From Candidatus Choladousia intestinavium (lineage in GTDB: Bacteria > Bacillota > Clostridia > Lachnospirales > Lachnospiraceae): DNA of 36,897 nucleotides. Of this stretch, positions 1-9,328 are shown in pieces. Position numbers and translations under genes: made by a program. The stretch spans positions 1-36,897 of the forward strand of contig DVGK01000093.1 in the NCBI GenBank assembly GCA_018712785.1, read 5' to 3'. Each line of letters starts with the position of its first letter. The first letter of the stretch is position 1. Under the pieces are notes generated by a model that was given only the letters and a program-made list of their open reading frames with translations, searched no databases and was not told the DNA's origin.

Positions 1-480
1 CGGTCTCGCTCTCAGCCTCGGTCGCTTCTTCGGTTTCGCTTTCACTCTCAGCTTCCGTTACTTCTTCAGTCTCGCTCTCAGCCTCGGTCGCTTCTTCGGT
101 TTCGCTCTCGCTCTCAGCTTCCGTTACTTCCTCGGTCTCACTCTCAGCTTCTGTTACTTCTTCAGTCTCGCTTTCAGCAGCTTCCGTTACCTCTTCGGTT
201 TCACTTTCACTCTCAGCTTCTGTTACTTCTTCAGTCTCGCTCTCGGCTTCCGTTGCCTCTTCGCTTTCGCTCTCAGCCTCGGTCACTTCCTCCGTCTCGC
301 TCTCAGCAGCTTCCGTTACTTCTTCAGTCTCGCTCTCAGCTTCGGTCGCTTCTTCCGTCTCGCTCTCAGCAGCTTCCGTTACTTCTTCAGTCTCGCTCTC
401 AGCTTCGGTCGCTTCTTCGGTTTCACTCTCAGCCTCAGCTACTTCTTCTGTTTCGCTCTCGGCAGCTTCTTCTGTTTCTG
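1..480. repeat. Tandem degenerate repeat (30-39 bp units) inside the lipoprotein gene
   Basis: Units such as CTTCTTCGGTTTCGCTCTCA and CTTCTTCAGTCTCGCTCTCA recur about fifteen times with in-frame length variation caused by extra Ser-Glu or Ala codons. Unit changes preserve the frame, as in a coding minisatellite prone to copy-number change. Confidence 0.85.
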
Positions 481-595
481 CTGCGGCTTCTGTAGCCTGT
501 TCAGTAACCACTTCTGTCTCTTCAGTCTGAGAACTGCAGCCTGCCAGAGAAATCACCAGGGCTGCCGCTGCAACAAACATAGTCGCTTTCTTCAT
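1..595 (-). CDS. Repeat-rich lipoprotein, N-terminal part (runs off left edge)
   Basis: The frame opens at ATG 595 behind GGAGAGG and stays open to base 1, so the C-terminus is outside the window. The first 20 residues are a lipoprotein signal peptide: MKKA, a hydrophobic stretch, then the lipobox L-A-G-C with the lipidated cysteine at residue 20. From about residue 40 it is almost pure repeat, variants of EEVTEAESET and EEATEAESESET, made only of Glu, Thr, Ser, Ala and Val. It is therefore very acidic and probably extended, perhaps a spacer lifting a distal domain off the membrane. The repeat is also visible in the DNA as alternating near-identical 30-39 base units. The function cannot be told without the missing C-terminus; substrate-binding, adhesin or purely structural roles are all possible. 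Confidence 0.85.
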   Translation of the reverse strand, partial: MKKATMFVAAAALVISLAGCSSQTEETEVVTEQATEAAAETEEAAESETEEVAEAESETEEATEAESETEEVTEAAESETEEATEAESETEEVTEAAESETEEVTEAESESEEATEAESETEEVTEAESESETEEVTEAAESETEEVTEAESETEEVTEAESESETEEATEAESETEEVTEAESESETEEATEAESET

Positions 596-816
596 TTTCT
601 TTTACCTCTCCTCTCGCATTGTACAGATCCATATGCCAAACATGACAGATCTATTTCCGTCATAATCCTGCTCTGCAGGAAACTGCATACTCCATACCTT
701 GCAAACCTTACATACAAATAGCTTCACTGCTCCCCCATTCAGCTCTGAACTTCACTGCAAGCCTCTAAAGCTACCCCTTACAGAGACCAAATGGCAATGG
801 AAACATTCCAATTATT

Positions 817-844
817 AATATAACATAACGATTGAGAAAATCAA
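817..844 (-). promoter_or_regulatory. Putative sigma-A promoter for the repeat lipoprotein
   Basis: On the minus strand TTGATT (844-839) and TATATT (822-817) are 16 bp apart. Transcription would start near 810 and leave a leader of about 215 bases before ATG 595. The leader has small hairpins, for example CCTGC-AGA-GCAGG. I did not recognise a known riboswitch. The promoter lies just past the leuD stop, and no convincing terminator separates them. Confidence 0.45.
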
Positions 845-861
845 GGGAAATTTTCTTTCTG

Positions 862-1347
862 CTACTGCTGGTTAATGTAATTAATGAGACCTTCTGCCTT
901 TATAATTTTCTGCATAAATTCCGGAAAGGCCTGCCCCTTAAACTGGGTTCCCTTGGTTTTATTCGTTATAATTCCGCTGTCAAAATCCACTTCCACCTGA
1001 TCCCCGGCTTCTATTCCTTTTGATGCCTCCGGACATTCTATGATGGGCAGGCCGATATTAATGGCATTCCTGTAGAAAATTCTGGCAAAGGTCTCCGCAA
1101 TCACGCAGCTTACTCCCGCTGCCTTAATTGCCAGAGGCGCATGCTCTCTTGAAGAGCCGCAGCCGAAATTCTTTTCCGCCACGATAATATCTCCCTTTTT
1201 CACCTTGTGAATAAAGTCCTTGTCAATATCTTCCATGCAGTGTGTAGCCAATTCTGCCGGATCAGAGGAATTCAAATACCGGGCAGGAATGATTACATCT
1301 GTATCAACATTATCTCCATACTTAAAAACGGTTCCTTCTGCTTTCAT
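862..1347 (-). CDS. leuD: 3-isopropylmalate dehydratase small subunit
   Basis: Pairs with LeuC to interconvert 2-isopropylmalate and 3-isopropylmalate in cytoplasmic leucine synthesis. The protein has the swivel-domain signature of the family: [16 protein letters not shown] near the N-terminus and [12 protein letters not shown] in the middle, the latter being the substrate loop. At 161 residues it has normal length for the clostridial/archaeal short type. I chose ATG 1347 because AAAGGGGG sits 9 bases upstream; the earlier ATG at 1356 directly abuts that site. It is the last gene of ilvN-ilvC-leuC-leuD, and its ribosome site overlaps the leuC stop, so the two subunits are probably coupled. 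Confidence 0.95.
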   Translation of the reverse strand: MKAEGTVFKYGDNVDTDVIIPARYLNSSDPAELATHCMEDIDKDFIHKVKKGDIIVAEKNFGCGSSREHAPLAIKAAGVSCVIAETFARIFYRNAINIGLPIIECPEASKGIEAGDQVEVDFDSGIITNKTKGTQFKGQAFPEFMQKIIKAEGLINYINQQ

Positions 1348-1362
1348 ATTTTCCATCCCCCT

Positions 1363-2631
1363 TTACGCTTCTAACTCTTCCGGTGAAGAAATCTTTCCGG
1401 TTACCGCGCTGGCAGCAGCCACTGCCGGACTCGCCAGATATACTTCAGAGCCCACATGTCCCATTCTTCCCACAAAATTTCGGTTCGTTGTAGAAATACA
1501 GCGCTCCTTGTCCGCAAGAATTCCCATGTATCCTCCCAGGCACGGCCCGCAGGTAGGCGTACTTACCACAGCGCCTGCCTCGATGAAGATCTTCAGCAGC
1601 CCTTCTTCCATAGCCTGAAGATAGATTGCCTGAGTCGCCGGAATTACAATACAGCGGACTCCCCTCTTTACCTTTCTTCCCTTTAAAATCCCTGCCGCAA
1701 TCCTGAGATCCTCCATTCTTCCATTGGTGCAGGAGCCGATCACAGACTGATCAATCCGGACCTCTTCTATAATCTCGTCCACTGTCTTTGTATTCTCAGG
1801 GAGATGCGGGAAGGAAACGGTGGGTCTCAGTTTACTCAGATCCACAGTATACACTTCATCATAGGCCGCGTCTTCATCCGCCTGGTAAATCTTATACGGC
1901 CGGTTTGAATGCTCCTCCATGTAAGCTACTGCCTTCTCATCCACGGGGAAAATCCCGTTCTTTCCTCCCGCTTCAATGGCCATATTTGCAATAGTGAAGC
2001 GGTCGTCCATAGAAAGATACTGAATACCATCCCCAACAAACTCCATAGATTTATATAAAGCTCCGTCTACGCCAATCATACCGATAATATGAAGAATAAT
2101 GTCTTTCCCGCTTACCCATTTCGCCGGTTTCCCTGTAAGAACGAATTTGAGAGCGGACGGCACTTTAAACCAGGCTTTTCCTGTAGCCATCCCCGCCGCC
2201 ATATCAGTGCTGCCGACTCCGGTAGAAAAAGCCCCCAGAGCGCCGTAGGTACAGGTATGGGAATCCGCCCCGATAATTACGTCTCCCGCAACGGTCAGAC
2301 CTTTCTCCGGAAGGAGCGCATGCTCGATGCCCATTTCGCCTACGTCAAAGTAATTCGTAATCTCATGTCTGCAGGCAAATTCACGGACACATTTGCAGTG
2401 CTCCGCCGACTTGATATCCTTATTCGGAATAAAATGATCCATTACCAGAGCGATTTTATCCTTGTCAAAAACCTTATCCTCCTTAAACTTATCCATCTCA
2501 TGGATCGCAACAGGAGATGTAATATCATTTCCCAGCACCAGATCCAGCTTGGCCTCAATCAGCTGGCCGGCTTCCACATACTCAAGACCGGCTGCTGCAG
2601 CCAGAATCTTCTGCGTCATTGTCATTCCCAT
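1363..2631 (-). CDS. leuC: 3-isopropylmalate dehydratase large subunit
   Basis: Aconitase-family catalytic subunit that carries the [4Fe-4S] cluster and works with LeuD. The cluster cysteines are visible in [13 protein letters not shown] and in [28 protein letters not shown] is the usual active-site stretch. With the start at ATG 2631 it is 422 residues, the usual size of the HacA/LeuC2 type that works with a separate small subunit. GGAGG lies 8 bases before ATG 2631, whereas an ATG 15 bases further upstream sits on top of that site. It follows ilvC after a 139-base gap holding a long imperfect hairpin. Confidence 0.95.
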   Translation of the reverse strand: MGMTMTQKILAAAAGLEYVEAGQLIEAKLDLVLGNDITSPVAIHEMDKFKEDKVFDKDKIALVMDHFIPNKDIKSAEHCKCVREFACRHEITNYFDVGEMGIEHALLPEKGLTVAGDVIIGADSHTCTYGALGAFSTGVGSTDMAAGMATGKAWFKVPSALKFVLTGKPAKWVSGKDIILHIIGMIGVDGALYKSMEFVGDGIQYLSMDDRFTIANMAIEAGGKNGIFPVDEKAVAYMEEHSNRPYKIYQADEDAAYDEVYTVDLSKLRPTVSFPHLPENTKTVDEIIEEVRIDQSVIGSCTNGRMEDLRIAAGILKGRKVKRGVRCIVIPATQAIYLQAMEEGLLKIFIEAGAVVSTPTCGPCLGGYMGILADKERCISTTNRNFVGRMGHVGSEVYLASPAVAAASAVTGKISSPEELEA

Positions 2632-2675
2632 GGTCGTATCCTCCATACTATCATTCTGTTCATTTTCTGAAAAGG

Positions 2676-2731
2676 AAAACAGGGAATCAGCCCGAATATA
2701 TGCAGCCGATCCCCCGTCTGTTTCCTGTTTT
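2676..2731 (-). other. Intercistronic hairpin between ilvC and leuC
   Basis: AAAACAGG at 2676-2683 pairs with CCTGTTTT at 2724-2731, and an inner arm (GGGGATCGGC with GCTGATTCCC on the minus strand) extends the stem with two G-U pairs. No long T-run follows. It could be a partial terminator or an mRNA-processing element that sets the ilvC:leuC ratio. Confidence 0.5.
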
Positions 2732-2770
2732 TCAGCGCATACGCGCGTGTCCTATACCGTTTGCGGCGGC

Positions 2771-3850
<1,080 letters not shown>

Positions 3851-3900
3851 CTATGTATGGGCGCTTTCGCCTCTTCCAATATCTCAGAACCTGCCGATTA

Positions 3901-4398
3901 TTAAAGATACCGTATGTCGTCGGAACCCCTGGAAAGTCCTGTAACTCCCGTCCGGGCAAGCTCCAAAATCTCATAATCTCCTAAAAGCTGCAGGAACGCG
4001 TCCAGCTTGGACTGATCTCCCGTCAGCTCTACAATCAGTGAATCCTTACCCACATCTATAATATTTCCCCTGAACACATTGGCAATCGTAATAATCGCTT
4101 CCCGATCCTGAACATCCGCCCGTACCTTAACCAGGACGAGTTCTCTGGAAACACTCCTGCCTTCTTCCAAAACCTTGATATCCACCACATCAATCAGCTT
4201 GGCAAGCTGCTTCGTAATCTGCTCCAGAATCAATTCATCTCCGGAAGCCATTACTGTCATACGCGAATACCGCGGATCTGCTGTTTCACCTACTGTGAGA
4301 CTGTCAATATTATATCCCCGTCGGCTGAACAGACCTGCTACACGGCTCAAAACACCGGAAGTGTTATCCACCAGCAATGATAAAATCCGTCTTTTCAT
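3901..4398 (-). CDS. ilvN: Acetolactate synthase regulatory (small) subunit
   Basis: Regulatory subunit of acetohydroxyacid synthase; binds valine and stimulates the catalytic subunit. An N-terminal ACT domain is clear (MKRRILSLLVDNTSGVLSRV, then GLFSRRGYNIDSLTVG), followed by the family's second half ending TGVTGLSRG. ATG 4398 gives 165 residues, typical of the family, and AAGGTG lies 7 bases before it; a TTG 33 bases upstream is less likely. It is the first gene of the operon and sits about 40 bases behind a strong promoter. The catalytic subunit gene ilvB is not adjacent in this window. Confidence 0.94.
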   Translation of the reverse strand: MKRRILSLLVDNTSGVLSRVAGLFSRRGYNIDSLTVGETADPRYSRMTVMASGDELILEQITKQLAKLIDVVDIKVLEEGRSVSRELVLVKVRADVQDREAIITIANVFRGNIIDVGKDSLIVELTGDQSKLDAFLQLLGDYEILELARTGVTGLSRGSDDIRYL

Positions 4399-4443
4399 AA
4401 GAATCACCTTGATCTTTCTTGTCTCCTGCAAACTTTTCTAGTT

Positions 4444-4472
4444 ATTTTACCAACTATTCCGTTCCTTGTCAA
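4444..4472 (-). promoter_or_regulatory. Sigma-A promoter of the ilvN-ilvC-leuC-leuD operon
   Basis: TTGACA (4472-4467), a 17-base spacer and TAAAAT (4449-4444) form a near-consensus promoter. Transcription should start near 4437, leaving only about 40 bases before ATG 4398. That is too short for a T-box or leader-peptide attenuator, so any amino-acid control must act at the DNA level or on stability. Confidence 0.85.
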
Positions 4473-4591
4473 TCACTTTACCACTTCATTTCTGCACGGC
4501 GTCAGCGTAAAAGCAGCGCTTCAATCCTCCGGACGCAGGACCAGGAATCCTGAACGCGAAAATATTTTTCCCGAATTCGCTGCCAGACAGA

Positions 4592-4635
4592 GACAAAGCA
4601 GCCTGCTCCGGATAAACCGCACAGACTGCTTTGTC
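4592..4635 (-). terminator. Hairpin terminator after the amidase gene
   Basis: A 14-bp stem (GACAAAGCAGTCTG with CAGGCTGCTTTGTC, one G-U pair) starts 18 bases after the stop at 4654. No T-run follows on the minus strand, so termination efficiency is uncertain. Confidence 0.6.
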
Positions 4636-4653
4636 CTTCTTACACCGCTGATG

Positions 4654-6252
4654 CTACAGATCAAAATAATTGAGAATCGCGTTCGCAACAGCTTTCGCCA
4701 TCGCATTTTTATTAGAATTATAAAACTTCATATCGTCTCTGTCATCAATAAAGGCCGTCTCCAAAAGCCCGTAAGAAACTCCCATCTTCTGGCACGTTTT
4801 CGCGTTAAGAAGCCCGCTGCTGGCAAAAATTCCCGTGCCGCCGCCCCAGATCTTAAAGCCTGTATTTCCGATAGCTCTTACAATCTGACGGTCAATGGCG
4901 GTATTAGACTTAGAAGAGTTCACATACATCCCAACGCCCTTATAAGAACCGTCTCCAGAAGAGTCTTTGGCAGATACACCGGTGGCGTTAAAATGAATCT
5001 CCAGGACATAATCATAATTTTTGAAATTTGGCTCCGGCCCGCTCTTCTTTCCAGCCACCACCTGATAGCAGTCGTAATCCTGGTCGTACATGGTAACGCT
5101 GATCTTCTTGCCGCTGGACTTCAGATTGTTATAGATGAGGGTAGCAAACTGACGGGTATACTTGTACTCATAGTAAGTAGTGCTTCCGTACTGTCCGATG
5201 GCCCCTACGTCCCCCTGTCCGTGTCCTGCGATAATCAGTACGGAAACAGAGGTCTCCGCCACTCCGTCCGACCCGATCTTAACGCCGTTCACCGTAGTGT
5301 TGACAGCCATCCTGCCGTTGCTCTTGAAGTAATACTTCTTTCCGTTGATGGTCTGCCAGCCCTTCTGCATTACGCCGCTCTTGAAATAGTACTTATAGCT
5401 TCCGATTTTCTTAAGACCATTCTGGCGCACACCATTCTTATCGAAATAATACCGCTTCCCTCCGATGGTCTTCCAGCCGGTAACTTTCTTCCCGGAAACG
5501 TAATAATAATACTTTCCGCCGGATTTTACCCAGCCCTTTGCCTTTCCTGTTTTCACGCCATTGGAATTTACCTTATATCCGTCCGGCGTAACCGTATTCT
5601 TCAGCATCCGTCCGTTGGAATCCACGTAATATTTGCTGCTGATCCAGCGGTTCTTCTGAAGGATGCCGGTACTGCTGAAATAGTATCGGTACTTTCCAAT
5701 GGTCTTCCAGCCGGTCAGAGCCCTTCCTCTGATTCCCAGCTTTTTGCTGTTGCTGAAGAAATACCGTTTGTTGTTGTATGTAGTCCATCCAACCGTAGCG
5801 CTTCCATCCTTCTTAAAAAGAAAGCGGTTGCTTCCGATCTTCTTAAAGCCGGTATACATAGATCCCATAATCCCGGCTTTTCCTGTGGGGCGGAAATAGT
5901 AATTTTTATTTTTGATAGTTTTCCACCCAGTCTGCATTACACCCTTGGAAGAAAAGTAGTATTTTCTGCTGCCAATGGACAGCCACCCTGTCACCATACT
6001 GCCTTTCGGTCTGCTGCCGCTGGCTGTCTTACGGAAGTAATAGATCTTCCCGCTGATCTTCTTCCACCCTGTCACCATCTTCCCTGAGGAAGTATAATAG
6101 TACGTATACTTTCCTGACTTTACCCAGCCTCTTCTTTTCGCGACAGTGGCAGCTTCTGATGTCTCATTTTCCGCTGCAAGCACAACTGTACTGCCGGTCA
6201 TAACCAATGCCATAAGACATAAAAGAACAACCAAGCATACTTTCTTTTTCAT
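4654..6252 (-). CDS. Secreted N-acetylmuramoyl-L-alanine amidase with wall-binding repeats
   Basis: Predicted cell-wall hydrolase exported by the Sec route. Residues 1-27 are a signal peptide (MKKKVCLVV and a hydrophobic core ending VVLAAENE). Residues about 40-330 are about a dozen choline-binding-type repeats of the form GWKxIxGKxYYF, which anchor such enzymes to the wall. The C-terminal ~195 residues are an Amidase_3 domain: AGHGQGD gives the first zinc His, YYEYKYT the zinc Glu, EIHFNA the second zinc His, and LLETAFIDDRDD the catalytic Glu. AGGAG lies 7 bases before ATG 6252. It is flanked by its own promoter and a downstream hairpin, so it is probably monocistronic. Autolysin or daughter-cell separation roles are inferences. 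Confidence 0.93.
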   Translation of the reverse strand: MKKKVCLVVLLCLMALVMTGSTVVLAAENETSEAATVAKRRGWVKSGKYTYYYTSSGKMVTGWKKISGKIYYFRKTASGSRPKGSMVTGWLSIGSRKYYFSSKGVMQTGWKTIKNKNYYFRPTGKAGIMGSMYTGFKKIGSNRFLFKKDGSATVGWTTYNNKRYFFSNSKKLGIRGRALTGWKTIGKYRYYFSSTGILQKNRWISSKYYVDSNGRMLKNTVTPDGYKVNSNGVKTGKAKGWVKSGGKYYYYVSGKKVTGWKTIGGKRYYFDKNGVRQNGLKKIGSYKYYFKSGVMQKGWQTINGKKYYFKSNGRMAVNTTVNGVKIGSDGVAETSVSVLIIAGHGQGDVGAIGQYGSTTYYEYKYTRQFATLIYNNLKSSGKKISVTMYDQDYDCYQVVAGKKSGPEPNFKNYDYVLEIHFNATGVSAKDSSGDGSYKGVGMYVNSSKSNTAIDRQIVRAIGNTGFKIWGGGTGIFASSGLLNAKTCQKMGVSYGLLETAFIDDRDDMKFYNSNKNAMAKAVANAILNYFDL

Positions 6253-6293
6253 GAAAACGCTCCTATCCTGTGATTTATTAAATAAACATTAAC

Positions 6294-6322
6294 ATTTTAT
6301 CATATTTTTATTAATATCACAA
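6294..6322 (-). promoter_or_regulatory. Sigma-A promoter of the amidase gene
   Basis: TTGTGA (6322-6317), 17-base spacer, TAAAAT (6299-6294) on the minus strand, about 40 bases before ATG 6252, in a very AT-rich stretch. Confidence 0.7.
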
Positions 6323-6355
6323 GATAAAACCGTCTGTTTTGTAAAATTTTATTAA

Positions 6356-6778
6356 TTAGTGTTTTCCCTCACAATGGCACTTATATTGGTTATAACAATA
6401 TTCGATAATGCTCTTTCGCGTTACAATTCCGATAAAAATCCCATTATCGTCAATCACAGGAACAAAATTCTGATTCATGGAGGTCATTACCAGGTCTTCA
6501 ATATTGCAGTTCACGTTCACCGGCTGGTTATCCCTCTTACGTTTAATGCTTTTAATGCAGATGTCTTCCGCTTCATGAAGGGACGACAGATCCCTCCGCT
6601 TCAGTTCCCACAGAATATCTCCCTCCGTCAGTGTACCGGTATAATTACCTCCCCTGGTAATCATCGGAACCGCACTGTACTTGTGATATTCCATTTTTTC
6701 CAGAGCCTGCCGAAGAGAATAGTCCTCAAACAGATACATAACTTCGCTCTTTGGCACCAGATAAAACAAAATATTCAT
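6356..6778 (-). CDS. CBS-domain pair protein
   Basis: A stand-alone tandem CBS protein of 140 residues. The first CBS motif covers about residues 12-65 (YSLRQALEKMEYHKYSAVPM and GTLTEGDILWEL). The second covers about 80-130 (NCNIEDLVMTSMNQNFVPVI and GIVTRKSIIEY). Such pairs bind adenosine nucleotides and regulate a partner enzyme or channel; no effector domain is present. ATG 6778 has AAAGGA about 8 bases upstream, better than an earlier in-frame start at 6805. The C-terminus YKCHCEGKH carries two Cys and a His that could bind a metal. No clear terminator separates it from the amidase gene. Its partner is unknown. Confidence 0.85.
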   Translation of the reverse strand: MNILFYLVPKSEVMYLFEDYSLRQALEKMEYHKYSAVPMITRGGNYTGTLTEGDILWELKRRDLSSLHEAEDICIKSIKRKRDNQPVNVNCNIEDLVMTSMNQNFVPVIDDNGIFIGIVTRKSIIEYCYNQYKCHCEGKH

Positions 6779-6865
6779 GTTTAATTCCTTTCGTCCTTTT
6801 CCCATCCGCAGTTTACAGCAAACCAGCGAACGGCAAATTCTTTTGTCCTTTTTATAAGTATTCTC

Positions 6866-6894
6866 ATTTTATCATACCTGAAAATAGACTTCAA
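6866..6894 (-). promoter_or_regulatory. Sigma-A promoter of the CBS-protein gene
   Basis: TTGAAG (6894-6889), 17-base spacer, TAAAAT (6871-6866), about 88 bases before ATG 6778 on the minus strand. Confidence 0.7.
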
Positions 6895-6991
6895 GGAAGC
6901 AGAGAGAATTTCACTTTTTATTAAGGCTTTTCAGATTTCCCTCAGAAGCCGCGCCCTGCCCGCCGGCGGCCGGTGTCCCTGTCAGGATACC

Positions 6992-7183
6992 TTATAAAAT
7001 AACCTTTACTTCCCTATATCTGTATATCTCAATTGCCAGGTCAATCTCCATTCCCTCATTCCTCTTCCTCGCTCTCCTGGCAAAAGCGATCAGTTCCTCC
7101 TCCGTTTCAAACCATGCATGATACGAATGCGCAAATCCGTCTTCTCCCCTGTTTACGTATGTCAGCAGAAAAAATTTATCCAT
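6992..7183 (-). CDS. Small protein of unknown function, 63 residues
   Basis: A short open frame with an excellent ribosome site (AAGGAGGA, about 7 bases before ATG 7183), which argues that it is translated. The protein is soluble and charged: FFLLTYVNRGEDGFAHSYHAWFETEEELIAF, then an Arg/Lys-rich helix and a short beta-like C-terminus. The pattern HSYHAWFETEEELIAFARR suggests a compact alpha/beta fold, but I do not recognise a named family. No strong promoter was seen immediately upstream. It lies between the ula operon terminator and the CBS gene, and read-through expression is possible. Confidence 0.6.
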   Translation of the reverse strand: MDKFFLLTYVNRGEDGFAHSYHAWFETEEELIAFARRARKRNEGMEIDLAIEIYRYREVKVIL

Positions 7184-7327
7184 CTGTTCTCCTCCTTATC
7201 ATTTCTGATATCCGCTCCTGCCAGCGCAGTCTCACTTCTGCTGCCGCTCTTTTCCTTCCGGCAGCCGGGCTTCACCTGCCGCACGGCTTCTCTTTGGTAT
7301 ATCAGAATTTTCCGGAACATCAGACGC

Positions 7328-7367
7328 AAAAAAGGTACCTGGCAAAGGATTCCCTTTTCCAGGCACC
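7328..7367 (-). terminator. Rho-independent terminator of the ula operon
   Basis: GGTGCCTGG at the top of the stem pairs with CCAGGTACC (one G-U pair), with an inner AAAGG/CCTTT extension, and six T residues follow on the minus strand. It lies 36 bases beyond the stop at 7403. Confidence 0.85.
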
Positions 7368-7402
7368 AAAAAATTCAGTTGCTCTCTTCTTACAGGATTA
7401 TG

Positions 7403-8452
7403 CTATCTGGAAAGCGTATACATGGCCACCTCGTCAATCTCCCGGTTGGTAGAGATCAGCACATCCTTTCCGTTATGTACATAATGGAACACATTTGCCG
7501 GTCCGCAGTCCTGATCAATCAGTTCCGATACATACTCTTTTTTCTCCTGATCGTAGCGGATCGCAATAAGATTTCTCTTTCCCTTTCTGTGTCCCACTAC
7601 AAAAGCAGGGCTTCCACACAGATCTCCCCCATAAATTGCGTGAGTAAAATCCGCATCCTCAAAGTATGTATAGATTCTCTCAAATACGCCGTCCCTTTTT
7701 TTGTAAATATAAATTTTTTCTCCGTGGAAGGGGGAGAGAACTCCAAGCTCTTTCTCACCGTCTCCGTCAAGGTCTACCAGAACCGCGTCGCTGGCCGGAT
7801 CTGTAATCAGTGTCTCAATCTTCCACTGTGTCTCTCCCTTGACAGGAGGCGTAAAGCGGAAAACACCTTCATTGGAGGACACAATACAGGTCTCAAGACC
7901 ATCCTCCAGGATTCTGTAATACCCGTGGTTTTTCAACATATTATCTTTGAGTATGGTAAGCGTAAGCTGATTCTCCTCATTGAACCCGGAAAGATCTGCC
8001 GGAAGCTCTGCCGCGTATACTTTTCCAGGCTTGCTCCAGTCATCTTTAAAATCATGGCCGGACTTGAGAGCGCAAGCGATCAGGAACAGCCTTCCATCCC
8101 GCTTCAGCAGGTCAAACCTGTGTACATGCGGAAGAGAAACAAGGGTGCGGATCTCCCAGTCTCCTTTCCCCTTCGGAGTCACAATTACGATTTTGGCTTC
8201 TTTAGAGTCATTCGGTGAATAAAACTTATAGGTAGAAAGAAACTGTCCGTCTGTTCCCGGTACCTGCACCATGCTCATGACGCCTCCCGGGCCGTCCCAG
8301 ACCTTATCTTCCAGATTCCCATCCAGATCAAACAGGTAGCAGGGATCCTGCTTTTCCGCGGCTACCAGAATATGATCCCCGCCCTGATAATGAAGGGGCG
8401 CTATAGAATAGCATTTCGTCAGATTCGAAATTACCTTCTTTTCTATTTTCAT
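7403..8452 (-). CDS. FG-GAP/VCBS-like beta-propeller protein of the ula operon
   Basis: Function unknown. The 349-residue protein has no signal peptide or membrane segment, so it should be cytoplasmic. It is built of beta-rich blade-like segments, and VLVDLDGDGEKELGVL is a DxDxDG calcium-binding motif as in FG-GAP/VCBS propeller repeats; a second blade reads LFDLDGNLEDKVWDG. Other blades carry GGDHILVAAE, GRLFLIACAL and SPAFVVGHRK. ATG 8452 has AAGGAG 6 bases upstream; the upstream part of the open frame lies inside ulaE. It is the last gene of the operon, 20 bases after ulaE, so it is co-transcribed. Guesses such as a lactonase-like enzyme or a sensor are not supported by any motif that I can name. 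Confidence 0.7.
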   Translation of the reverse strand: MKIEKKVISNLTKCYSIAPLHYQGGDHILVAAEKQDPCYLFDLDGNLEDKVWDGPGGVMSMVQVPGTDGQFLSTYKFYSPNDSKEAKIVIVTPKGKGDWEIRTLVSLPHVHRFDLLKRDGRLFLIACALKSGHDFKDDWSKPGKVYAAELPADLSGFNEENQLTLTILKDNMLKNHGYYRILEDGLETCIVSSNEGVFRFTPPVKGETQWKIETLITDPASDAVLVDLDGDGEKELGVLSPFHGEKIYIYKKRDGVFERIYTYFEDADFTHAIYGGDLCGSPAFVVGHRKGKRNLIAIRYDQEKKEYVSELIDQDCGPANVFHYVHNGKDVLISTNREIDEVAMYTLSR

Positions 8453-8472
8453 GATCTTCTCCTTAACTGTGC

Positions 8473-9315
8473 TTACGATTCCTGTTCCAGCAGGCTCCCC
8501 ATCATATTTCTGGCAAATACCAGATCCTCTCTCCACGCCGGGTTTCCTGTGTACCAGAATTCTGTTACATACCTGCGCACTCCCAGGCTCCATGCCGTGT
8601 GAATCATGGATTTAAAATCAACATGTCCTGTTCCAAAAGGAATTTCACGGAATTTTCCAGGCACTGTCTCTTTTAGGTGCAGAGCTACAATGCGTCCGGC
8701 GCCGGATTTTAAATCTTCCAAAACATCTGTTCCGTACGTCACTGCCGCATTCGTAATATTTCCCGAGTCGGGATAAACATTCAGATAAACAGAATTCACC
8801 ATATTTACATATTTCATGGCTTTCCCCACTGTATTCATAAATTCTGTTTCCATTGTCTCAAATCCCATAAGGACTCCTGCCCTGGCCGCCATCAGAGCTG
8901 CCTTCTCCAGATTTTCCTCAAATCTCTTTACTGTCTCAGGAGTCGATTTCTCGTAGTAAACGTCGTATCCCGCAAGCTGTATAATCCGGATGCCCAGATC
9001 TTCGGCAAGCTGTATCGCTTTCTCCATAATCTCCATCCCCCTTGCGCAGACAGTCGGGTCGCTGCTTCCCAAAGGGTACTTTCTGTGTCCGCTCAGGCAC
9101 ATGCTGCGAAAGCCGATTCCCAGTTCCTGCGCCAAACGGTTCAGCTTGTTCCTCTCCTCCATGGGCATATCAAGACGCGAAAGCTTCTCCTCTGTCTCGT
9201 CAATGCTGATCTCAACAAAATCGAACCCCGCCTCTTTTGCCGCCTGCAGTTTCTCCTCCCAGGACAGATTCCCGGGCATTGCTTTCTCATACAGTCCCAA
9301 AGTATATGCTTTCAT
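8473..9315 (-). CDS. ulaE: L-ribulose-5-phosphate 3-epimerase (L-xylulose-5-P 3-epimerase)
   Basis: TIM-barrel epimerase that converts L-xylulose 5-phosphate to L-ribulose 5-phosphate in anaerobic L-ascorbate breakdown. The 280 residues match the UlaE/SgbU length. Metal-ligand positions of the family are visible: Glu in GFETME (about residue 153), Asp in YPDSGN (183), His in ALHLKE (213) and Glu in VTEFWYT (252). FGTGHVDF is also characteristic. ATG 9315 has AAGGAG 6 bases upstream. It lies 13 bases after the DeoR gene. Substrate assignment rests on family resemblance and on the UlaG and UlaABC genes in the same operon. Confidence 0.9.
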   Translation of the reverse strand: MKAYTLGLYEKAMPGNLSWEEKLQAAKEAGFDFVEISIDETEEKLSRLDMPMEERNKLNRLAQELGIGFRSMCLSGHRKYPLGSSDPTVCARGMEIMEKAIQLAEDLGIRIIQLAGYDVYYEKSTPETVKRFEENLEKAALMAARAGVLMGFETMETEFMNTVGKAMKYVNMVNSVYLNVYPDSGNITNAAVTYGTDVLEDLKSGAGRIVALHLKETVPGKFREIPFGTGHVDFKSMIHTAWSLGVRRYVTEFWYTGNPAWREDLVFARNMMGSLLEQES

Positions 9316-9328
9316 CCTTTTCTCCTTT

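Noticed and set aside
1..480. CRISPR array
   Set aside because: Repeats are contiguous, degenerate, in-frame and coding; there are no unique spacers and no cas genes.
253..495. Plus-strand open frame rich in Arg, Ser, Leu opposite the lipoprotein repeats
   Set aside because: It is the antisense of the repeat; low complexity keeps it open and no ribosome site precedes it.
4399..4653. T-box or leucine leader upstream of ilvN
   Set aside because: No specifier/antiterminator pattern, and the promoter is only about 40 bases from the start codon.
4651..6087. 478-residue plus-strand open frame
   Set aside because: Antisense of the amidase repeats, whose biased codons leave the opposite frame free of stops; no homology and no ribosome site.
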